NCBI GenBank assembly: GCA_030620005.1
Contig: JAUXAJ010000020.1
Span: forward strand, 1 to 33,466
Direction of reading: 5' to 3'
Origin: Promethearchaeota archaeon
GTDB taxonomy: Archaea; Asgardarchaeota; Lokiarchaeia; Sigynarchaeales; SOKP01
Length of the DNA stretch: 33,466 bases
Of the stretch, positions 7,576 to 14,161 are shown one piece after another; the stretch's first letter is position 1; each line of letters starts with the position of its first letter. The notes below the pieces were generated by a model. It was given only the letters and a program-made list of their open reading frames with translations, searched no databases and had not been told where the DNA came from. Both the position numbers and the translations under genes were made by a program.

Positions 7576-8472
7576 TTATACTTCTAATCTTTGTTTTATT
7601 TCGTTCCAAAGATTGTTTATGTAATTTTTATGTTGTTCTATCCCTTTTTGATCGATATCCTTAAACCTCTTTTGAGCGTAAAAGTATTCTTGTATGGGCT
7701 TGCGCTTAGAAGGATCCAAATATCTCTTGCTGTCTTTTGATATCGTGAACTTTCCATCTACAACTTCGTATAAAGGCCAAAATCCTGTCTGAACTGCTAG
7801 TCTTCCGATTTTTATGGTATCCTTGGGATCGTAGCCCCATCCTGGGGGACAAGCAGATAAAATGTGTATGTATCTTGATCCTTTTATGTCTCGTGCTCGC
7901 TGAAATTTTTCATACAAGTCTAAAGGATAGGAAGAACATGCAGTTGCGACGTAGGGGATTCCATGAGCTTCTAATATTTTAGGCATATTTTTCTTTGGTC
8001 GTATTTTTCCACCAGGAGTGGTCGCTGTAAAAGCTCCTTGAGGAGTTGATCCGCTCCTTTGAACTCCCGTATTCATGTAAGCCTCGTTATCGTAGCAAGC
8101 ATAAATAAAGTTAGTACCTCTTTCAACCGCTCCGCTAAGTGCTTGGATACCAATATCAGCGGTACCACCATCACCAGCAAATGCTACAACGCAAATCTCG
8201 TCTCCCAATCCTTTTTCCTCCAATGACGCAACTATACCCGAGGCAGACGCACCCGTGGTCGCAAATGGCGTGTGAAGTACGGAGACTTTTGTGGTGCAAA
8301 AACCTTGCATCCCGTGAAGAACGGTAAGACAAGAAGCGGGCACAGTCACTATTGTTTTTGGACCAAGAGCTTTAAGAGCAAACCGATATATTAACGCCAT
8401 TGCACAACCAGCACACATTCGCGTACCTGGATATATAAATTCTTCTTCTCTAACTTCCATGATGTTTACCAT
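7576..8472 (-). CDS. porB: Pyruvate:ferredoxin oxidoreductase, beta subunit
   Basis: The 298-residue protein is the thiamine-diphosphate subunit. GDGGTADIG (100-108) is the ThDP/Mg motif and CYDNEAYMNTG (126-136) is diagnostic of the Por/Vor beta family. Cys20 and Cys23 (CAGC), Cys48 and Cys208 (ACPPGW) are placed as the ligands of the proximal 4Fe-4S cluster. It converts pyruvate (or a close 2-oxoacid) and CoA to acetyl-CoA, CO2 and reduced ferredoxin with the other subunits. It is the last gene of porD-porA-porB, 13 bp after porA. ATG 8472 was chosen over the ATG four codons on because AAAGGAG lies eight bases before it. Pyruvate rather than branched-chain oxoacid is the likelier substrate but is not proven. 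Confidence 0.94.
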   Translation of the reverse strand: MVNIMEVREEEFIYPGTRMCAGCAMALIYRFALKALGPKTIVTVPASCLTVLHGMQGFCTTKVSVLHTPFATTGASASGIVASLEEKGLGDEICVVAFAGDGGTADIGIQALSGAVERGTNFIYACYDNEAYMNTGVQRSGSTPQGAFTATTPGGKIRPKKNMPKILEAHGIPYVATACSSYPLDLYEKFQRARDIKGSRYIHILSACPPGWGYDPKDTIKIGRLAVQTGFWPLYEVVDGKFTISKDSKRYLDPSKRKPIQEYFYAQKRFKDIDQKGIEQHKNYINNLWNEIKQRLEV

Positions 8473-8485
8473 TTTCTAAACTCCT

Positions 8486-9748
8486 TTACTCTAAAAAATC
8501 TAATTCGTCTAATTTCAAACCTAAAAACTCCGTTTTATAAATAATTTCTCCTTTCTTGGACTGTTCCATGGCTCTTTGAACTCCTTCTACAATATGTTCA
8601 CTTTTAACATCTCTTCCACCTAATCCTACAATAAATCCCTTGATGAAAGGACAATCTCTTAAGCCGTAGAGCGTAGCTTTCAATTCATAAGCTAATACAC
8701 CTTCATAACCATATCCAATATCCCTATCAAAAACTACTACGATTTTCTTACCTTGAAAAAACTCCCTTAAATAATCAATAGGGAAAGGTCTAAACAATCT
8801 TAAACTAACTAATCCTATTTTTAACCCTTTATCTCGTAGTTTTCCTATTACAGTTCTCGCCTGAGAAGAAACTGAGCCCATAGCGAAAATAATCGTGTCT
8901 GCGTCCTCTGTTTTGTACGTTTTAAATAATCCGTTCCCATAAGATCTGCCAAATCTTCTTGCAAACTCGTCGTGTACTTCCATTATTACATCAATCGAAT
9001 TTTCTAATGCTTTTTGTAAAGAATATCTAAATTCATAATAGCCCGGAGCCGTGCCTTCTTCTCTTTTTATAACATCAGGAGTTGTAACTGGTCCTACTCC
9101 CTTAATTTGAGACATGTCTGATAGATTCAAATGATGGTTTAATGGAGGTAAGAATGCGTCAATATCTTCCTGTCTTTCTAATTCCAGAGGCATCATTGTA
9201 TGGGATAATATATATCCATCATAAGCAACGATTGATGGCACATAAACCCTCGGATCTTCTGATATTTTAAACGCTTGGATAGTGCTATCGTATATCTCTT
9301 GATTATCTTCGCACATAAATTGAATCCAGCCAACATCTCTCGCTGCAATGAAGTCTGAATGGTCGTCCCATACTGACCAGGGAGCTCCACAGCTTCTAGT
9401 AGCTAAGTTTATTATTATGGGTAATCTGGTTCCCGAAGCCCACGGTAAAAGCTCATACATCAACATGAGACCGTGTGCAGAAGTCGCTGTACCCACTCTT
9501 GAGCCCGTAGCTGAAGCCGCACAACAAGCCGCTGCGGCAGAATGCTCGGATTCGACTAACAATAATTTTGCTTTTAATTTCCCATCACGAATGAATTCAG
9601 ATATTTTTTCTACAACGGGGCTTTGAGGCGTTATTGGATAAGCAGAAATGACACCTACCCTTGCTTGTTTAAGAGCGTGAGCAGCCGCGTGATTCCCTGT
9701 TAAAATCTTTATTTTTTTCTTTTTATCTGCTATTCCAGTTTGGGTCAT
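8486..9748 (-). CDS. porA: Pyruvate:ferredoxin oxidoreductase, alpha subunit
   Basis: The 420-residue protein is the pyrimidine-binding/alpha subunit. SAYPITPQSPVVEKI (about 35-49) is the family signature that contacts the cofactor and substrate, followed by ESEHSAAAACCAASATGSR and WDDHSD, and a C-terminal transketolase-C-like domain (about 270-400) with GYGYEG and the family GLGGRDV. It pairs with PorB to form the catalytic core. Its ATG overlaps the porD stop as ATGA at 9745-9748, so the two are translationally coupled. Length matches archaeal PorA (about 390-420). Confidence 0.95.
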   Translation of the reverse strand: MTQTGIADKKKKIKILTGNHAAAHALKQARVGVISAYPITPQSPVVEKISEFIRDGKLKAKLLLVESEHSAAAACCAASATGSRVGTATSAHGLMLMYELLPWASGTRLPIIINLATRSCGAPWSVWDDHSDFIAARDVGWIQFMCEDNQEIYDSTIQAFKISEDPRVYVPSIVAYDGYILSHTMMPLELERQEDIDAFLPPLNHHLNLSDMSQIKGVGPVTTPDVIKREEGTAPGYYEFRYSLQKALENSIDVIMEVHDEFARRFGRSYGNGLFKTYKTEDADTIIFAMGSVSSQARTVIGKLRDKGLKIGLVSLRLFRPFPIDYLREFFQGKKIVVVFDRDIGYGYEGVLAYELKATLYGLRDCPFIKGFIVGLGGRDVKSEHIVEGVQRAMEQSKKGEIIYKTEFLGLKLDELDFLE

Positions 9749-10044
9749 TCAGATTTCACCTCTTCCATAGTTATGGCTTTTACTGGGCATTCCTCCACGC
9801 AAATACCACACCCTTTACAATAATCTAAATCTATTTCTGGAGGAATTGTTCTCGTTACAACGGCTTCTGGACAATAGAGCCAACAATTAAAGCAAGAAGC
9901 TTTTCCAGATTTAGCGGGGATACATTTTTCTAAATCAATCACGGGTTTTACTTTGCTCCACGTCCCTGTTTTTCCAGCCTCTCCTTTTACTGGTTTCTGA
10001 ACCGAAGCTAATATCTTTTGATAATCTTTTTTTAAATCAGTCAT
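9745..10044 (-). CDS. porD: Pyruvate:ferredoxin oxidoreductase, delta (ferredoxin) subunit
   Basis: The 99-residue protein carries two 4Fe-4S sites that pass electrons from PorB to soluble ferredoxin. The C-terminal one is regular: C76-x2-C79-x2-C82-x3-C86-P. The first is unusual: C41-x9-C51-x2-C54-x3-C58-P, with a nine-residue loop where CxxC is usual; all four cysteines are still present. The N-terminal TGTWS...KPVID segment is typical of PorD. It overlaps porA by ATGA. A TATA-like box sits about 28 bases before the ATG, so porD-porA-porB may be transcribed apart from porC, 108 bp upstream. Confidence 0.92.
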   Translation of the reverse strand: MTDLKKDYQKILASVQKPVKGEAGKTGTWSKVKPVIDLEKCIPAKSGKASCFNCWLYCPEAVVTRTIPPEIDLDYCKGCGICVEECPVKAITMEEVKSE

Positions 10045-10065
10045 GATAGTATCAAAATTAGACTA

Positions 10066-10079
10066 TTTTTATATTAAAA
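10066..10079 (-). promoter_or_regulatory. TATA-like box before porD
   Basis: On the minus strand TTTTAATATAAAAA is centred about 28 bases upstream of the porD ATG. The gap between porC and porD is 108 bp, unusually long for a por operon, and this box would give a leaderless porDAB transcript. It is seen by eye only in an AT-rich background. Confidence 0.35.
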
Positions 10080-10152
10080 GAATTAATAAATCGTGAAATA
10101 AAATTCTTCCCATTTAAAATAATAAGCACTTTTACAAATATTTAAACCAAAT

Positions 10153-10752
10153 TTAAACCGTCTTCGCTAACTTGAATCCTTCTTCTATTAGTTCAATATT
10201 TTTTTTTGCTAATTCATTACTCATCCTGTTTTGAACAACTATATTTAAGTTATCTAAACTAAGTTCACTTAAAGATCTAGAAAGCAAACCTAATATAGGA
10301 GTATTAACAATGGGGGATCCATCAATGATTAACCCTCTCTCTAAAGCTAATTTATTTATATCTGCAACTATGATATTAAGGCTTTCGGGTAGACCGAATT
10401 TTTCTACAAAAAAAATTGGTTCTTTTTCAGAATTAATTATTAAAATTCCATCTTTTTCTATTGAACTTGTCATAGATTGATTCAAAACGGTGTCATCTAA
10501 AACAATGACAATATTAGGGTGTTCAATTTCAGACCGGTCCCAAATTTTTTCTTTTCTTGAGAGTTTTGCATAAGCTTGCACCGGTGCACCTCTTCTTTCT
10601 GCACCAAAGGAAGGATATGCGTGAACATCCACAAAATTTCCGCTTAAATATGCCGCTTCTGCGATTATTTCACATGCGGTTACTGCTCCCATTCCACCAC
10701 GACCAAGAATTACGAGATTTATGATCTCCCATTCATCATTATTTACAGTCAT
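10153..10752 (-). CDS. porC: Pyruvate:ferredoxin oxidoreductase, gamma subunit
   Basis: The 199-residue protein is the POR_gamma-type subunit: LGRGGMGAVTACEIIAEAA (about 16-34) begins the fold, followed by YPSFGAERRGAPVQAYAKLS, both conserved motifs of Por gamma. It forms the CoA-binding part of the holoenzyme next to PorA. The order gamma, delta, alpha, beta is the usual archaeal one. ATG 10752 was preferred over the TTG directly before it. Spacing to porD is 108 bp and porD has a possible promoter of its own. Confidence 0.94.
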   Translation of the reverse strand: MTVNNDEWEIINLVILGRGGMGAVTACEIIAEAAYLSGNFVDVHAYPSFGAERRGAPVQAYAKLSRKEKIWDRSEIEHPNIVIVLDDTVLNQSMTSSIEKDGILIINSEKEPIFFVEKFGLPESLNIIVADINKLALERGLIIDGSPIVNTPILGLLSRSLSELSLDNLNIVVQNRMSNELAKKNIELIEEGFKLAKTV

Positions 10753-10996
10753 CAAGAAGAACCTAATTTATTTTTTATATTATTAAATAAAAATTTGAAA
10801 AACCATTTTTTAATATGAAATACATTTAAAAATTAAAAATTTTCCCTAATAATACTCAATAGAAGGAATCTTTTTAATATGATGAATAAATTTATTTCTT
10901 TAAAGCAAAGTAATCACAATGATAAAAGAATTGATACTATGTATTAATTTGAAAGCGTGTAATTTACCCATAAATAAAGTATTTGAGTGTAAATAA

Positions 10997-11833
10997 ATGA
11001 AACATGAAACTGGCTATTTTGAAGGAAGAGAAACGAGAAAACTATTTTATCAAATTTGGAAACCAGATTCTGGAGATATTGAAGCATTCGTGGTTGCAAT
11101 TCACGATTTGGCGGGTCATTCTGATAGAATGAGGGTTCCAGCAGAAAGCTTTACCGAAAAAGGATTCGCATTATTTTCATTTGACTTGAGGGGGCATTGG
11201 AGAAATATCGGTGATTTTCCAGGTCATATTGATAGCATTGATCACGTCGAAAAAGACATCGTTCTATTCATGGATGTTGTAAGGAGAGACGCTGGAGATA
11301 AGAAAATATTTTTACTGGGGCAGTCGTTTGGAGGGTTAATTTGCTTGATTCACGCTATTAGACACCCTGACCTTCCTGGCGTCATTATACTAAGCCCATT
11401 ACTCGGATTATCCGAGAAAATGAGTTTTGGAAAGAAAATGACAAAAAAAATTACAGCAAAATTTTCTCCCGAAAAAATGGTTCAATTCGTCATCGATCAA
11501 AAAGATTTAACTAGCGATTTAAAGATTTTAAGAGGATTCATTGCCGATAAAAACAAACTAGAAGGTATTTCAGCTAAAACCTTTGTCGAACTACACAAAT
11601 CAGCAAGGTGGGTGATGGAGAACGCTCCAAAATTGATGTGTCCCATAATTGTGTGTCAAGCTGGTAAGGAAAGAATAAGCGATAAGGAAAAAACAAAAAA
11701 GTTTTTTGAGGAAATTGAAAGCCTGGATAAAACTTACGTGGAATACGATGGATTTTTACACGAATTACTAAACGAAAAAAAGCGCGCTACGGTGTTTCAA
11801 GACATTTTTATCTTTATTCAGAAACATCTATAA
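10997..11833 (+). CDS. Alpha/beta hydrolase, monoacylglycerol-lipase-like
   Basis: The 278-residue protein is an alpha/beta hydrolase of the Hydrolase_4/monoglyceride lipase group. AIHDLAGHSDRM (34-45) is the oxyanion region, where the usual HG is HD; the nucleophile is S110 in LGQSFGG, and the catalytic His is H255 in FLHELLNE, a match to the HELxNE of monoacylglycerol lipases. Where the catalytic Asp is expected (G-x-D-R-x-V) the protein has AGKERIS, so a Glu (E225) may replace it. It likely hydrolyses an ester of a lipid or alcohol; archaeal membranes lack acylglycerols, so the substrate may be taken up. The gene stands alone, convergent with the crotonase-like gene. A 25-codon frame just before it is not called. 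Confidence 0.86.
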   Translation: MKHETGYFEGRETRKLFYQIWKPDSGDIEAFVVAIHDLAGHSDRMRVPAESFTEKGFALFSFDLRGHWRNIGDFPGHIDSIDHVEKDIVLFMDVVRRDAGDKKIFLLGQSFGGLICLIHAIRHPDLPGVIILSPLLGLSEKMSFGKKMTKKITAKFSPEKMVQFVIDQKDLTSDLKILRGFIADKNKLEGISAKTFVELHKSARWVMENAPKLMCPIIVCQAGKERISDKEKTKKFFEEIESLDKTYVEYDGFLHELLNEKKRATVFQDIFIFIQKHL

Positions 11834-11877
11834 AAAAAATTGAAAAAAGAACTATAATTGAATGTAAAAGAACTATT

Positions 11878-12666
11878 TTAAGGGTATTTTTCATGTAGAT
11901 CCTTACAAAATTCACCTAACTCTTTTATCGACATCTTCCCTTCATCCGAAACCTTGCCACATTCATCCTCTAAATCATAGCATGATTTAATATAGGCTTT
12001 ATTCATGATAGTTAGCATGGTCTTTGTGAAGAATATAAAGTCTGGTTTATATTTGCCTATTTTTTTCGCTAACGAGAGAGTTTCAGTTTCAAGTTGGTCT
12101 AATGGAAAAACTCGAGTTGGAAAATTAATGTTATTTAGGTCTTCCACTCCGATTTTATCTGCAGTAAACAGCAATTTTTTGGCATAACTTATTCCGAAAG
12201 CCAATAATGGGAGAAGTGTTGCTCCTGTCTGCGGAAATGCTGAGATTTCCAGCTCTGGTAGCCTTATATACAACTCTTCTTTTGGTCTATCTGCAAAAAT
12301 CCTCAAATCAGAGGCTAAAATCATCAATACTCCAAAACCAACAGCAACTCCTTGAACTTGCGTGATTATGGGTTTTTTCATGAGGACCATTGTTTGAATG
12401 ACCTTTCTACCCCATTCCTTTATTTTAGTCACATTTTCGGGATTACCGAGAACTTCCTTAAGGTCATACCCTGCGCAGAAGAATCTTTGTTCCGTACTTT
12501 TTATTATGATACATTTAACTTTCTCATCCTCATCTGCTTCATTCAATTTTTCAAACATTGTCTTTAACATATCGATAGTGAATGCGTGCGCCTTGTCTGG
12601 TCTATTTATGGTAATCGTAGCGATGCGTCCTTTAACCTCGTACAAAACGATATCTTGTTCACTCAT
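11878..12666 (-). CDS. Enoyl-CoA hydratase/isomerase (crotonase) family protein
   Basis: The 262-residue protein is a crotonase: ITINRPDKAHAF (18-29), FCAGYDL (63-69) for the first oxyanion strand, VQGVAVGFGVLMILASDL (104-121) for the second, and LPELEISAFPQTGAT. Aligned by eye with rat crotonase, the Glu equivalent to E164 is kept (E138) while the position of E144 is Leu114. Hydratases normally need both; isomerases and some other crotonase-fold enzymes keep one, so double-bond isomerisation or another acyl-CoA reaction is more likely than hydration. No acyl-CoA dehydrogenase, thiolase or ligase lies nearby. The substrate is unknown. Confidence 0.87.
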   Translation of the reverse strand: MSEQDIVLYEVKGRIATITINRPDKAHAFTIDMLKTMFEKLNEADEDEKVKCIIIKSTEQRFFCAGYDLKEVLGNPENVTKIKEWGRKVIQTMVLMKKPIITQVQGVAVGFGVLMILASDLRIFADRPKEELYIRLPELEISAFPQTGATLLPLLAFGISYAKKLLFTADKIGVEDLNNINFPTRVFPLDQLETETLSLAKKIGKYKPDFIFFTKTMLTIMNKAYIKSCYDLEDECGKVSDEGKMSIKELGEFCKDLHEKYP

Positions 12667-12753
12667 ATTTTACTAAACTTAGAATCCAATTTAAAATATT
12701 TTAATTTCGTTGTCTTGAAAAGAAGGTTAATTAACTTGAAAAATTAAAAATTT

Positions 12754-13305
12754 TTAAAGCAAAAATGGTTTTTCAGCGTTTTGCTTCGATTGTAACACGT
12801 TTTCTTGAAGACTTTTTATTATCAAATTCTTGGCAGATTGTGACAGTCCATACATTAAAATTTTAGAAGAATTTTGCTTGAATAGTTCAGGTAGTGATTG
12901 ATAAAAAGAATGGAAAAAATTAACGATTTCTTGAAATTTTTCCTTAGCTCCCGACATTATACTTGATTTGTAATGAAATGCTTTATATATATCAGGAATG
13001 CTTTTAATTTCTTTCACAAAATATTCCATTATCTCTTTAAATGAACTTAAATTGTATTCTTCATCAAAACACACGAGAGATAACATCATTAATTCCGTTT
13101 TCCCCCTTGCCAAGGGGCTCCAGATTTCAAAAAAAAGATTTGCAGTTTTTATCGAGCCATATTCGTGAACGAAGAAACTCACTTCATTAAGGTCCATTAG
13201 AGCAAGAATATGATTTAAATACATGGAATTTCTTAATTCTGGCGGTGTTAAAAAAACTCTAGGGCCTATCTGACTATCAAAATAAGATAAAACTGGAAAA
13301 ATCAT
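12754..13305 (-). CDS. Longin-like protein ending in a degenerate Arf-like P-loop
   Basis: The 183-residue product begins MIFPVLSYFDSQIGPRVF, matching the opening strand-turn of longin/roadblock-type domains (Y-D-x-x-x-GPR), and residues 1-110 alternate strands and helices as such a domain would. A helical linker (115-142) follows. Residues 148-166, KILMYGLSQSAKNLIIKSL, mimic the first strand, P-loop and helix of Arf-family small GTPases (KILMVGLDAAGKTT), but the GKT is AKN and the protein stops 17 residues later, so there is no G domain. Longin-GTPase fusions of this pattern are known to me from Asgard genomes and from eukaryotic signal recognition particle receptor. It is either a truncated fusion or a new use of the stub. 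Fold calls are by eye. Confidence 0.55.
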   Translation of the reverse strand: MIFPVLSYFDSQIGPRVFLTPPELRNSMYLNHILALMDLNEVSFFVHEYGSIKTANLFFEIWSPLARGKTELMMLSLVCFDEEYNLSSFKEIMEYFVKEIKSIPDIYKAFHYKSSIMSGAKEKFQEIVNFFHSFYQSLPELFKQNSSKILMYGLSQSAKNLIIKSLQENVLQSKQNAEKPFLL

Positions 13306-13489
13306 TTTTTAAATCAACTCTAAATTAATTAAATACGACCGGGATAAATGTCCTTATGATACTTGGATATTACGAGCTTCGTTCAATTTTTTCCCATGAA
13401 AGCGGCTTCAACAAAGGCAAAGTTAAACTATAAATATAATTTCAAACAAATATTTTTATTAAAATTTAAAATAAAATTAGTGATTTTTC

Positions 13490-14158
13490 CTGTCAAAATC
13501 TAACAAGAAAATTTCAAAAATATTAGTAATATTCGTCATATCGTTCTTGATTTGTAGTGTGAGTGCTCCATTTCTAATATCTGCCTCAAGAGGTCAAACA
13601 ACGACTACAAATAAAAAGAGAGTTTTAGTTATTAGCAATGGAAACCACGAAGGATTTCTTCAAAACTTGGAAATAGACAAGGAAAGTTTTGAGTTTACGA
13701 TCAAGTTAGACTCGCAATCCATGGCTAATATTTACGGATACGACATCGTGGTGTTATACGATCCGCTCTTAAGCACTTCTCAGAAAGTACTAATTAAAAA
13801 TTATGTAAATAATGGTGGTTCGGCTATTATCTTAATGGGACAAAACCTGCACGATAATCCAAGCATTTTATTAGATTTACAGATTATTAATGGAGCTAAT
13901 TTTAAAAAAAACGACGAAATAATGTTATTAGTTGTTGCTGACGAGGCTAATTCAATTAGCCAAAACATTGACTGGAATTCAGCACCTCACATGAAAGAAG
14001 AAAGCATGACTGTAATTCCAATTCAGAGTCTTAGCAGTTCTGCCAACCGTATCGTAGACGCTTATCCTACCTCAAGAAATTTAGAAATTGAACAATACAG
14101 TCGGCCAATCTTAGTGGAAATGGTTGTGGGAAGGGGAAACGTCCTTTTATTCACATGA
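13490..14158 (+). CDS. Extracytoplasmic N-terminal part of a flippase-fusion protein (ends at in-frame TGA)
   Basis: This frame holds a signal-anchor (lysines SKSNKK then about 20 hydrophobic residues) followed by a secreted alpha/beta domain: KKRVLVISNG, YDIVVLYDPLLS, NNGGSAIILMG, then VVGRGNVLLFT, the pattern of GldG/ThuA-like glutaminase-fold domains. No ATG or GTG is in frame; CTG 13490 is used because the first other candidate, TTG 13547, would cut away the positive end and half the anchor. The frame stops at TGA 14156-14158, and the next codon TGG continues in the same frame into the flippase part with fitting sequence (LDDGSNKDFKLWPYFNYLLY). It is thus probably the first quarter of one 918-residue protein. 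Confidence 0.6.
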   Translation: MSKSNKKISKILVIFVISFLICSVSAPFLISASRGQTTTTNKKRVLVISNGNHEGFLQNLEIDKESFEFTIKLDSQSMANIYGYDIVVLYDPLLSTSQKVLIKNYVNNGGSAIILMGQNLHDNPSILLDLQIINGANFKKNDEIMLLVVADEANSISQNIDWNSAPHMKEESMTVIPIQSLSSSANRIVDAYPTSRNLEIEQYSRPILVEMVVGRGNVLLFT

Positions 14159-14161
14159 TGG

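Noticed and set aside
10919..10996. 25-codon frame ending directly before the lipase ATG
   Set aside because: No ribosome-binding site or protein-like pattern; a leaderless or short-leader lipase start explains the region better.
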